NCBI GenBank assembly: GCA_910577065.1
Contig: CAJTLD010000011.1
Span: 13,316 to 22,584 of the forward strand
Origin: an uncultured Lachnospiraceae bacterium
GTDB taxonomy: Bacteria > Bacillota > Clostridia > Lachnospirales > Lachnospiraceae
Length of the DNA stretch: 9,269 bases
Direction of reading: 5' to 3'
A program made the position numbers and the translations under genes. The notes under the pieces are model-generated. The model searched no databases, was not told the origin of the DNA, and was given only the letters and a program-made list of their open reading frames with translations. Below are positions 1 through 6,517 of this stretch, one piece after another (positions within the stretch are counted from its first letter, which is position 1; each line of letters starts with the position of its first letter).

Positions 1-357
1 CTGCGCCGTATCCGGCTCCAGATCCGCCGCCGCTTCGCTGTCCGCCTGCGCGGTATTTGCGCCGGTATCTATTACCGTCTTTTGTTTGGGTTTAATTACG
101 GTAGACGCAATAACGGCTTTCTTTTCCTGTTCTTTTTGTTCTAAGCCTTTTTCTGTTTCCTGTTCCTTTTTTGCAACAACTTTTTTGCTGATTTCTTCGG
201 CCTCCGCTTCTGCAAGCTGCTCAGAAGGCTCCGGTTCCCCGCCGCCTCCCCGCCCGGCAAGCATCGATACGCCTGCAAGCCCCAATACGGCCGCTACTAC
301 GCATACCGCAGCTATTTTATACTGGTTTCTCCGAAAAAAAGCACTTCCTCTTCTCAT
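1..357 (-). CDS. SpoIIQ-like membrane protein (probable M23-family), N-terminal part only
   Basis: This reading frame is open from an ATG at 357 to the left edge of the window (119 codons), so only the N-terminus is present. The visible protein starts with a short basic segment (MRRGSAFFRRNQYK). One membrane helix follows at about residues 14-35, then a glycine patch (GRGGGG, about 36-41). After that comes a long charged linker rich in Glu, Lys, Gln and Ala, probably helical, to at least residue 119. No catalytic domain lies inside the window. The identity rests on context: in Clostridioides difficile spoIIQ lies directly downstream of spoIID, and SpoIIQ and related M23 proteins have this architecture of one N-terminal helix, a linker and a distal LytM/M23 domain. 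SpoIIQ sits in the forespore membrane and binds SpoIIIAH across the intermembrane space. The start is chosen from GGTG about six bases upstream; an in-frame ATG at 369 is the alternative. An unrelated membrane-anchored protein remains possible. Confidence 0.6.
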   Translation of the reverse strand, partial: MRRGSAFFRRNQYKIAAVCVVAAVLGLAGVSMLAGRGGGGEPEPSEQLAEAEAEEISKKVVAKKEQETEKGLEQKEQEKKAVIASTVIKPKQKTVIDTGANTAQADSEAAADLEPDTAQ

Positions 358-425
358 TATTATCACCATCCATAGTCATATTTGCTGTTTGCTGACTATA
401 GTCTGTGCGGATTTTGAAGTTTTAT

Positions 426-1355
426 TCAATGATACTGCGTAACAAATTCAATTCCGTCGTAAAAATATTTTAAAATATCCTTATACTGGTAACCGTTCGC
501 GGCCAGTTCATTTGCCCCAAACAGGCTGACGCCAAGGCCGTGCCCCAGTCCTTTTGTCACTACGCGGATTTCCCCGTCCACTTCTTTGAGGGAAAACGCA
601 GACGAATTCCAATTATATGTAAGGCGCACTTCCTCCCCGGAATGCGGCTTCCCGTCAATTACCACCTCCGTCACATAACCGGCCCCGTCGCGTTTTGTCA
701 CCTCCATCCTGCCCAGAACCTCGGCCGCCGTAATCTGGTCTTTTGCCTGCCTGGTTTCCTCACCGAACAGTTCCCCGCCTTTTTCCACCAGCTGTTTGGG
801 CGTATAAAATACGACTTTTAAAAAGTCTTGCGACTTGATATCCATCCTGCTGTCCACGCCTTTTAAATAAGGATACTCCCCCTCCCCGTAAAGTTCCGCG
901 GCATTTCTGGTATACCCGGCGCTGCTCCGGTGAAAATCGGCCCGGATATAACTGCCGCCGTTTACCATAGCGACGCCGCTAGTCGCCGAAATACACTCTT
1001 CTATGCGGCTGTAATAATCCGAAAAATTATCCTGCCCCCACAGGCGTATCATTTCCCCCTTTGTCAGCCCCTCCGGCAGTTTTTCTCCCTGTTCCATAGC
1101 CCGCAGACAGTTTGTCCTCGCAATCACCGTCTGCGCTTTCATCGCTTCCAATTCCGTATCTATTGCGATTTCATTCGCCACTATTCCGGGCAGGATATCT
1201 TCATCAAACAAAATTTCTGTCCCGCTCTCCGTCCCGTCCGCTTCTTCCATTTCAAACGGGCCTTCCCCGGCTCCCTGGAACAGCAATGTAAATACGATTG
1301 GAATCAGTATAAAAAATGCCGCTGCACAAAATACACGATAAAAAAATTGCTTCAT
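426..1355 (-). CDS. spoIID: Stage II sporulation protein D (SpoIID lytic transglycosylase)
   Basis: The product (309 residues) is a membrane-anchored peptidoglycan lytic transglycosylase. With SpoIIM and SpoIIP it degrades septal wall so that the mother cell can engulf the forespore. A membrane helix lies at about residues 8-27. Family motifs follow in order: LPGIVANEI (55-63), whose E62 matches the catalytic Glu of the family; AMKAQTVIARTN (71-82); DFHRSSAGYTRN (140-151); YPYLKGVDS (161-169); and near the C-terminus GLGHGLGVSLFGANELA followed by YKDILKYFYDG. Length is normal for the family. The only cysteines are C10, C83 and C121. None is close to H142, where some clostridial homologues carry zinc-binding cysteines. 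The ATG at 1355 is the only reasonable start, because an in-frame stop lies two codons upstream. It has no Shine-Dalgarno sequence and lies inside a palindrome (see promoter and terminator entries). The spoIIQ-like gene follows after 68 bases with no terminator between. Confidence 0.95.
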   Translation of the reverse strand: MKQFFYRVFCAAAFFILIPIVFTLLFQGAGEGPFEMEEADGTESGTEILFDEDILPGIVANEIAIDTELEAMKAQTVIARTNCLRAMEQGEKLPEGLTKGEMIRLWGQDNFSDYYSRIEECISATSGVAMVNGGSYIRADFHRSSAGYTRNAAELYGEGEYPYLKGVDSRMDIKSQDFLKVVFYTPKQLVEKGGELFGEETRQAKDQITAAEVLGRMEVTKRDGAGYVTEVVIDGKPHSGEEVRLTYNWNSSAFSLKEVDGEIRVVTKGLGHGLGVSLFGANELAANGYQYKDILKYFYDGIEFVTQYH

Positions 1356-1375
1356 ATATTAAATATATGAAGCAA
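1340..1375 (-). terminator. Palindromic intrinsic terminator of rsmA overlapping the spoIID start codon
   Basis: Arms 1375-1362 (TTGCTTCATATATT) and 1360-1347 are perfectly complementary around one central base. They can form a 13-bp stem with a 3-base loop, beginning 9 bases after the rsmA stop. Seven T follow at once on the minus strand (1346-1340), the usual arrangement of a Rho-independent terminator, although the stem is AT-rich at its tip. The spoIID ATG (1355-1353) lies in the 3' arm, so an rsmA read-through transcript would carry the start codon in a closed stem. Confidence 0.6.
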
Positions 1376-1390
1376 CTTTGCAGATTATTC
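1355..1390 (-). promoter_or_regulatory. Candidate sigma-E promoter of spoIID, giving a leaderless mRNA
   Basis: On the minus strand GAATAAT (1390-1384) is followed by 14 bases and then CATATATT (1369-1362). As I recall the sigma-E consensus (about KMATATT, 14-15 bases, CATACAMT), the matches are 6 of 7 and 6 of 8. spoIID is a classic sigma-E gene of the mother cell. If the last base of the -10 element is position -7, transcription starts at 1355, the A of the spoIID ATG. This would explain why no ribosome site precedes the gene. The -35 element overlaps the rsmA stop codon. The AT-rich composition means a chance match cannot be excluded. Confidence 0.45.
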
Positions 1391-2257
1391 CGTCAAACTG
1401 TTTTTCAGCTGATTGCTTAACGCCGCAAACTGCATAAGAGAAAGCTTCTCCCCTCTGATATCCGCCAAAAGACCAAGCTGTTTTAACGCCTGCTGCACCT
1501 GCTCTTTGGAAAACGGCAGGCCGGCCGCATGGGAAACCCCGTTTGCCAGCGTCTTCCTTCTCTGGTTAAACGAAGCCCGGATAACCGCAAACATCAGCCG
1601 CTCATCCTCCGTATCCACCGGAGGGGACGCATACCGCGCCAGGCGGATAACAGAACTTGCCACCGCAGGCCTTGGCATAAAGCAGTTCGGCGGCACATTT
1701 GCCACAATTTCCGGCTGCGCATAGTACTGCACAGCCAGAGACAGCGCCCCATACTCCTTGCCTCCCGGCTTTGCCCGCATACGTTCCGCCACTTCCTTTT
1801 GCACCATTACGGTAACGCTCCGGATAGGCGCGCGGCTTTCAAACAGGCCCATAATAATCGGCGTTGTAATATAATACGGCAGATTCGCAACTACTTTGAT
1901 AGACCTGCCGCCGTTTTTCTGCCGTGCAAGCTCTGCGATATCCAGCTTTAAAACGTCTACATGGATAATTTCTGCATTCGGGTAGCCCGCAAGCGTCTCT
2001 GTCAAAATCGGAATCAGGTTTTTGTCAATTTCAACCGCCGCCACATGGCCCGCATGCTCGCACAGATACTGCGTCATAGTCCCAATCCCCGGCCCTATCT
2101 CCAGTACAAAATCCTCCGGCCCAATATCCGCTTCCCGGATGATCTTATCCAGGACATGAGAATCTATCAAAAAATTCTGACCAAACTTTTTTTGAAAACG
2201 GAAATTATATTTCTGTAATATTGCAACGGTATTCTGCGGATTTACTAAATATGCCAT
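1385..2257 (-). CDS. rsmA: 16S rRNA (adenine1518-N6/adenine1519-N6)-dimethyltransferase RsmA (KsgA)
   Basis: The product uses S-adenosylmethionine to dimethylate two adjacent adenines in the 3' terminal helix (helix 45) of 16S rRNA, a late step of 30S subunit assembly. The 290-residue protein has the full family pattern. KKFGQNFL is at 23-30. The SAM-binding motif EIGPGIGT is at 53-60, with the acidic VEID at 75-78. Motif IV NLPYY is at 125-129, followed by VQKEVAERM (152-160). FNQRRKTLANGV (230-241) precedes the C-terminal helical domain. Length is normal. The start at 2257 fits the family N-terminus. The best ribosome-site-like stretch (AAGGAAGGG) lies about 17 bases upstream, which is rather far. 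No other gene precedes it on this strand within the window; it is divergent from the histidine kinase gene and ends in a palindromic terminator. Confidence 0.97.
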   Translation of the reverse strand: MAYLVNPQNTVAILQKYNFRFQKKFGQNFLIDSHVLDKIIREADIGPEDFVLEIGPGIGTMTQYLCEHAGHVAAVEIDKNLIPILTETLAGYPNAEIIHVDVLKLDIAELARQKNGGRSIKVVANLPYYITTPIIMGLFESRAPIRSVTVMVQKEVAERMRAKPGGKEYGALSLAVQYYAQPEIVANVPPNCFMPRPAVASSVIRLARYASPPVDTEDERLMFAVIRASFNQRRKTLANGVSHAAGLPFSKEQVQQALKQLGLLADIRGEKLSLMQFAALSNQLKNSLTE

Positions 2258-2296
2258 ATCTGCTTTTTCTGCCGTCCCTTCCTTAATTATGGGACT

Positions 2297-2325
2297 ATAG
2301 TATCATTGATTGAAAAATATTACAA
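2297..2325 (-). promoter_or_regulatory. Candidate sigma-A promoter of rsmA
   Basis: On the minus strand TTGTAA (2325-2320) and TACTAT (2302-2297) are separated by 17 bases, 40 bases upstream of the rsmA start. Each hexamer matches its consensus at 4 of 6 positions. An overlapping TATAGT is an alternative -10 element. The place is right for a first gene divergent from its neighbour, but the match is moderate. Confidence 0.4.
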
Positions 2326-2344
2326 GGCATAAAAAATGAACGTG

Positions 2345-2377
2345 GATCCTATGGATCTTTTATAAAAAATGTTTTAT
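2345..2377. repeat. Two short inverted repeats upstream of the histidine kinase gene
   Basis: GATCC-TAT-GGATC (2345-2357) is followed closely by ATAAAA-AATG-TTTTAT (2362-2377). The ten-base ATAAAAAATG also occurs at 2329-2338 and 2362-2371. They lie in the AT-rich divergent intergenic region (2258-2424), 48-80 bases before the kinase start. They could be operator half-sites or AT-rich coincidence. I found no convincing plus-strand promoter for the kinase here. Confidence 0.3.
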
Positions 2378-2424
2378 GATATAAACAGTTAAAATATGGT
2401 ATAAATTACGTGAGGAATAATAAA

Positions 2425-4599
2425 ATGAAGCGGAAACACAAAATTTTTTATTCATTGCTCATTGCTTTTGCATTAGCCATTGTCTGCCTGGTCACTTTTT
2501 TTTATTTACGGCAGCTCAACCGCACTGTTTCAGATAATATTATAAACTCCATCAGCGAAATTGCAGAGCATGACAAACAAACCATCCAGTATTGTATCGA
2601 AACCTCCTGGAATAACTTACAACAAATCCGGAAACGGTTTAACCGGTATGGCTGCAAAACCATACGGGATATTGAAACGTGCATGAACTTAGAATGCTCC
2701 GCAAGCGATTTTACCCATATTTACCTGATTGCAGAGGACGGTACGGTGTATACCGATCAGTACGCCGCCTATCCTCCGGATACGAACAATCCGAACTCTT
2801 GTTTTGATTTCCTCTCGCTTTTTTCGAAAGGCAAAGATCATATGATTGCCCGCTTTGACGACAACATTCCGGATGCAAAGCCGCTTGAAAAGAATATCCT
2901 GTACGGTATCCGCCTGAAGGATTTTGCCATAGACAATACGCAGATGGCTGCGTTAATCGGCGTCAGCAGCGTTTCTTCCATCCAGGACAATATGGTTATC
3001 GACAGCTTTATCCGCGACGGAAAAAGCCGCGGCTACAGCGCCCTGATTGATCTGGACGGAAACTTCATTGTGAATGTCAACAAGGACATTATGCTCAGCC
3101 ACCACACAAACCTCTTTGAACATTTGTCAGAAGCCGCATTCTGCGAACTTACAAACCAGGAGATCTCCCGGCAGATTTCCCGCTCGGAAACCTTTGGTTT
3201 TTATCATGCCCATAAAGCGGAAAAATACAAAGAGTTATATTATCTGATTCCATTTAACGAAAAAATCGACTTGTATTTCGTCATGTCCGTGGCGGAAGAA
3301 GTTTTTGCCGAACAGACCGGGGCGCTGACGACTATGAGTATCGCTACGTTAGCGGTCAGTATGCTCACCGTAATCAGCATGCTCCTTATCGTAATGAAAA
3401 ACCGCTTCAAAACCATAGCCGCCGCAGAAAAGGCCCGGGCGCAAAAAGAGTTCCTTTCCAATATGAGCCACGAAATACGCACGCCTTTAAACGGCCTGAT
3501 CGGCATAAATCACCTGATTATGGTGCATATTGACGACAACAGCCAAAAGCCCCAGATCAAAGAATGGCTCAAAAAATCCCACGGTACAGCCAACTACCTG
3601 CTGTCTCTGGTAAACGATATCCTCGACATGTCAAAGCTTCAGGCCGGCAAAGTTGATATCATAGACGAACCGCTTCTGATAGACGGGTTAATTGATGAAA
3701 TCGCGGCCATGCAGGCAGACAATATTAAAAGCCGCGGCGTGGAATTTATTGTGGAAAAGGATATTCCCTTCCCCTGCGTCAACGGCGACGCCACGCGCAC
3801 CAAACAGATTTTAATGAATATTGTCGGCAACGCCGCCAAATTTACACCCAAAGGAAAATACATACGCCTGTCGGCAAACCAGAAGAAAACAGACGATTTG
3901 CATGTAATCACCACGTACCGGTGCGAAGATACCGGAATCGGCATTTCCAAAGAATATCTCTCCGAAATCTTCGACTCCTTTAGCCAGGAAAAAAACAGAA
4001 AGCAGGACGGAGCCAAAGGAACCGGGCTTGGTATGGCAATCAGCAAATTGCTTGCAAACGCAATGGGCGGCGATATTACGGTAGAAAGCGAATTGAATGT
4101 GGGAAGCGTTTTTACGGTTACTATCCCGTCCCGGATTGTAACGGAAATCCCGGACTATCTGGCAAACCGGGCTGATCCGGCTGCGCACCCAAAACTTCCT
4201 CTGCAGAAACCGGACGGCAAACCATTAAACATCCTGGTAGCCGAAGATGTGGAATTAAACGCTGAGGTTTTGCTTGAAATTTTATCTATGGAAGGCTATA
4301 AAACCGCACACGCCGGAAACGGCCAGGAAGCCGTGGATTTATTCCGCAATTCCGAAACCGGAGAATTTGATATTATTCTGATGGATATGGAAATGCCTGT
4401 TATGGACGGCTGCAGCGCCGCCTGCCAAATCCGCAAACTAAACCGCCCGGACGCCAAATCCGTTATCATTTATGCCTGTACGGCCAACACGTTCCAGGAA
4501 GACCGGGAGCTGGCTTTAAAAAGCGGTATGGACGGATTTTTAACAAAACCTATCGACATTAACGATATGCTCCAAAAATTAAACAGTTGCCGCAAGTAA
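2425..4599 (+). CDS. Membrane-bound hybrid sensor histidine kinase with C-terminal receiver domain
   Basis: The product (724 residues from ATG 2425) is predicted to sense an extracellular signal and pass phosphate from His to Asp within one chain. Membrane helices are at about 7-28 and 301-323. Between them lies an extracytoplasmic sensor of some 270 residues that may be a Cache-type fold, by inference only. A short linker without a recognisable HAMP domain leads to the HisKA motif FLSNMSHEIRTPLNG (phospho-accepting H349). The ATPase follows, with N box NIVGNAAKFTP (N469), G1 box DTGIGIS (D502) and G2 box GTGLGMA (from G532). The receiver starts near 602 with an acidic pair (E607, D608), phospho-accepting D654 in LMDMEMP, T686 and K708 in LTKP. 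The ATG at 2425 is preferred over an in-frame GTG at 2410, because GTGAGG serves as the ribosome site nine bases upstream. No DNA-binding regulator, Hpt protein or output domain is adjacent, so the downstream partner is unknown. Confidence 0.93.
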   Translation: MKRKHKIFYSLLIAFALAIVCLVTFFYLRQLNRTVSDNIINSISEIAEHDKQTIQYCIETSWNNLQQIRKRFNRYGCKTIRDIETCMNLECSASDFTHIYLIAEDGTVYTDQYAAYPPDTNNPNSCFDFLSLFSKGKDHMIARFDDNIPDAKPLEKNILYGIRLKDFAIDNTQMAALIGVSSVSSIQDNMVIDSFIRDGKSRGYSALIDLDGNFIVNVNKDIMLSHHTNLFEHLSEAAFCELTNQEISRQISRSETFGFYHAHKAEKYKELYYLIPFNEKIDLYFVMSVAEEVFAEQTGALTTMSIATLAVSMLTVISMLLIVMKNRFKTIAAAEKARAQKEFLSNMSHEIRTPLNGLIGINHLIMVHIDDNSQKPQIKEWLKKSHGTANYLLSLVNDILDMSKLQAGKVDIIDEPLLIDGLIDEIAAMQADNIKSRGVEFIVEKDIPFPCVNGDATRTKQILMNIVGNAAKFTPKGKYIRLSANQKKTDDLHVITTYRCEDTGIGISKEYLSEIFDSFSQEKNRKQDGAKGTGLGMAISKLLANAMGGDITVESELNVGSVFTVTIPSRIVTEIPDYLANRADPAAHPKLPLQKPDGKPLNILVAEDVELNAEVLLEILSMEGYKTAHAGNGQEAVDLFRNSETGEFDIILMDMEMPVMDGCSAACQIRKLNRPDAKSVIIYACTANTFQEDRELALKSGMDGFLTKPIDINDMLQKLNSCRK

Positions 4600-4602
4600 C
4601 AA

Positions 4603-4633
4603 AAAAAGCTTCCGGACGCGCCGGAAGCTTTTT
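4603..4633. terminator. Bidirectional intrinsic terminator between the hybrid kinase gene and pgi
   Basis: AAAAAGCTTCCGG (4603-4615), loop ACGCG and the exact complement (4621-4633) form a 13-bp stem. The GC-rich tip and the T-rich flank on each strand suit termination in both directions. It begins 3 bases after the kinase stop and ends 9 bases beyond the pgi stop. Confidence 0.9.
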
Positions 4634-4642
4634 ATTTCTTTT

Positions 4643-5989
4643 TTATAAGCGTTTGAGCAGTTCTTCTCTCTGTGCCTCAAAACCGGGTTTGCCAAGCAGG
4701 GCAAACATATTTTTCTTGTAGCTTTCTACGCCAGGCTGGTTAAACGGATTTACGCCTAAGATATACCCGCTTACGCCTACCGCAAACTCGAAGAAATAGA
4801 ACAGCTCGCCCAAATAAAACTCGCTTTGTTCAGGGATATTCACCAGAAGATTCGGTACATTCCCGTCGGTATGCGCAAGGATTGTGCCGTTCATCGCATT
4901 TTTGTTTACGAAGTCCATATCCTTCCCGGCCAGATAGTTAAGACCGTCCAGATCGGCCGGTTCTTCTTCAATAACTACGCTTCCCCTGGCATTTTCCACA
5001 CACAGAACTGTTTCAAACAGGTTTCTTGCGCCGTCCTGGATAAACTGCCCCATAGAATGCAGATCCGTCGTCAAATCCACGGACGCCGGGAATAACCCTT
5101 TCTGATCTTTTCCTTCACTTTCACCGTACAACTGTTTCCACCATTCGGAAACATAGTGCAGGGCCGGCTCATAATTTGCCAGAACTTCCACTGTTTTCCC
5201 TTTCCGCAGCAGAATATTGCGCAGCGCCGCATACAGCAGGGCGTCGTTTTCTTCAAATTTCTGTTCTAAGGCCAGCTTCCTTCCTTCCGCTGCGCCTGCC
5301 ATCAGCTGATCGATATCCGCTCCGCTTACAGCAATCGGAAGAAGCCCGACTGCCGTAAGCACCGAAAACCGTCCGCCGATATCGTCCGGAACCACAAACG
5401 TTTCATATCCTTCTTCGTCCGCCAGTTTTTTTAAGGCTCCCCTTGCTTTATCCGTAGTCGCATAAATACGTTTTGCCGCTTCCGCTTTGCCGTATTTGGC
5501 TTCCAGCTTTTTCTTAAAAATCCGGAATGCAATCGCAGGTTCTGTTGTCGTGCCGGATTTGGAAATTACGTTTACGGATAAATCCCGTTCTCCAATCACA
5601 TCCAAAAGCCCTTCCAGATACGCCCCGCTGATGTTATTTCCCACATAGTAAATTTCGGGCGCCTTCCTTATCTCTTTCGGGACATTGTTATAGAACCCAT
5701 GCCTTAAAAATTCAATTGCGGCCCTCGCCCCGAGATAAGACCCCCCTATCCCGATCACTACAAGAACTTCCGAATCGGCCTGTATTTTCTTTGCCGCTTC
5801 CTTGATCCGTGCAAATTCTTCCTTGTCATATGCCTCCGGAAGATCAATCCATCCTACAAAATCATTGCCTGCGCCGCTTTTTGACACCAAAAGTTCTTTC
5901 GCGTCCTCCGCCAGCTTTCCCATAAAACTGATTTCTTCTTCGCTGACAAATCCTGCCGCTTTTGAATAATCCAATGTAACCTTACTCAT
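4643..5989 (-). CDS. pgi: Glucose-6-phosphate isomerase
   Basis: This cytoplasmic enzyme interconverts glucose-6-phosphate and fructose-6-phosphate in glycolysis and gluconeogenesis. The 448-residue length is typical of the shorter Firmicute form. Visible motifs are VIGIGGSYLGARAA (78-91), the phosphate-binding SKSGTTTEP (143-151), and the family signature DIGGRFSVLTAVGLLP (203-218) with R207. YGESEGK follows, with E290 as the likely catalytic base, then DLHSMGQF with H311, and the second signature region FNQPGVESYKKNMFALLG (416-433) with the conserved Lys at 425 or 426. The ATG at 5989 has a strong ribosome site, AAAGGAG (6005-5999), nine bases upstream. The gene has its own promoter and a strong terminator, so it is probably monocistronic. 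No terminator was seen after the small gene upstream, so some read-through into pgi is possible. Confidence 0.98.
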   Translation of the reverse strand: MSKVTLDYSKAAGFVSEEEISFMGKLAEDAKELLVSKSGAGNDFVGWIDLPEAYDKEEFARIKEAAKKIQADSEVLVVIGIGGSYLGARAAIEFLRHGFYNNVPKEIRKAPEIYYVGNNISGAYLEGLLDVIGERDLSVNVISKSGTTTEPAIAFRIFKKKLEAKYGKAEAAKRIYATTDKARGALKKLADEEGYETFVVPDDIGGRFSVLTAVGLLPIAVSGADIDQLMAGAAEGRKLALEQKFEENDALLYAALRNILLRKGKTVEVLANYEPALHYVSEWWKQLYGESEGKDQKGLFPASVDLTTDLHSMGQFIQDGARNLFETVLCVENARGSVVIEEEPADLDGLNYLAGKDMDFVNKNAMNGTILAHTDGNVPNLLVNIPEQSEFYLGELFYFFEFAVGVSGYILGVNPFNQPGVESYKKNMFALLGKPGFEAQREELLKRL

Positions 5990-6050
5990 AACCTAACGCT
6001 CCTTTGCCATAAACATTTGTGCATTTGCTAACTATTACACATCCTTCCTT

Positions 6051-6079
6051 ATTTTAGCAAACCGCCCGCCATTGTTCAA
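6051..6079 (-). promoter_or_regulatory. Sigma-A promoter of pgi
   Basis: TTGAAC (6079-6074), 17 bases, then TAAAAT (6056-6051) on the minus strand. The -35 element matches 4 of 6 and the -10 element 5 of 6, with ideal spacing. It begins four bases after the stop codon of the upstream small gene. The predicted start near 6044 would give a leader of about 55 bases. Confidence 0.65.
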
Positions 6080-6082
6080 GCC

Positions 6083-6415
6083 CTAAAACATCTCTGATAT
6101 GACTTCCATCAAAAGCTTTGCATCCGCTTCGTCTTTAAGCGTTTCCTGTAAAAGCGCAGGATCCGGCTCCGGGGCTTTTTGCTCCTGTTCTTCCTTTGCG
6201 CCGGCCTCTTCTGCAGGCGGCGCTTCCTGCGTATCTTCCGCTAAAATCACCTCAAAATACTTGCGGATTTTTTTACAGATTTGGTGTACCTCCCGCCTTG
6301 TCCTCGTCACCTGAAACAAAATCAAAAGCCATATAAATAAAACAATGCCCCCCGCCCACATGGCAACGGCCACGATATTTTCTCTTAGGTATAAGATAAT
6401 CTGCTCCTGCTGCAT
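6083..6415 (-). CDS. Small single-pass membrane protein of unknown function (110 residues)
   Basis: I do not recognise a family. The start at 6415 is set by a perfect AGGAGG (6427-6422) six bases upstream. The same frame can be extended to a GTG at 6511, but that has no such site and would read through the promoter region. The protein has a short N-terminus (MQQEQIILYLREN), one strongly hydrophobic helix at about 14-36, and a basic stretch (TRTRREVHQICKKIRK, about 38-53). An acidic, Pro/Glu/Ala-rich segment runs at about 60-86, and the C-terminal end (about 86-110) is probably an amphipathic helix. The basic stretch after the helix suggests that the C-terminal tail is cytoplasmic. Such a layout fits a small membrane adaptor or anchor, but this is inference. 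It lies 102 bases downstream of the 427-residue gene on the same strand and has its own promoter. Confidence 0.75.
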   Translation of the reverse strand: MQQEQIILYLRENIVAVAMWAGGIVLFIWLLILFQVTRTRREVHQICKKIRKYFEVILAEDTQEAPPAEEAGAKEEQEQKAPEPDPALLQETLKDEADAKLLMEVISEMF

Positions 6416-6445
6416 ATGTAACCTCCTTTTTCTTTTTACACATAT

Positions 6446-6474
6446 ATTATAAGAAAAAAGCCATGGCAGGGAAA
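6446..6474 (-). promoter_or_regulatory. Candidate promoter of the 110-residue membrane protein gene
   Basis: A perfect TATAAT (6451-6446) lies 30 bases upstream of the start codon. The -35 hexamer at 17-base spacing, TTTCCC (6474-6469), is poor (3 of 6). The predicted start near 6439 leaves a short leader that holds the AGGAGG site. The -10 element and its position are convincing; the -35 is not. Confidence 0.5.
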
Positions 6475-6517
6475 GGGCTTGTCCCGTATTTTTCGCCGCA
6501 AGTTTTGACACGAGGCG

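Noticed and set aside
358..367. GGTGATAATA on the minus strand, a perfect fit to the sigma-F -10 pattern GGNNANAHTR, just before the spoIIQ-like gene.
   Set aside because: It touches the start codon, so transcription would start inside the coding sequence, and no GYATA -35 lies at the proper distance. The GGTG part is better read as the ribosome site.
397..427. Possible sigma-G-type promoter on the minus strand (GAATA at 427-423 and GACTATA at 403-397).
   Set aside because: The -10 match is poor and the 19-base spacing is long. GACTATAGTC is also a simple palindrome, and a very similar string occurs before rsmA.
86..442. A 118-codon plus-strand frame rich in Ser, Ala and Phe.
   Set aside because: It is antisense to the open minus-strand frame with a clear membrane anchor and charged linker, and its composition is that of a reverse-strand shadow.
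2306..2334. Plus-strand promoter TTGATT, 17 bases, ATAAAA for the kinase gene.
   Set aside because: The -10 hexamer matches only 2 of 6 positions; the region is simply AT-rich.
2410..2424. GTG start for the histidine kinase five codons upstream of the chosen ATG.
   Set aside because: The GTGAGG sequence is the best ribosome site for the ATG at 2425, and no such site precedes the GTG.
6454..6480. Possible terminator after the 427-residue gene (AAGCC, 13-base loop, GGCTT, then T run, minus strand).
   Set aside because: The stem is only 5 bp with a long loop. It is too weak to call, and the T run overlaps the stem.
6416..6511. N-terminal extension of the small membrane protein from a GTG at 6511 (32 extra residues).
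   Set aside because: No ribosome site precedes it. The extension reads through the TATAAT and AGGAGG signals that belong to the ATG at 6415.
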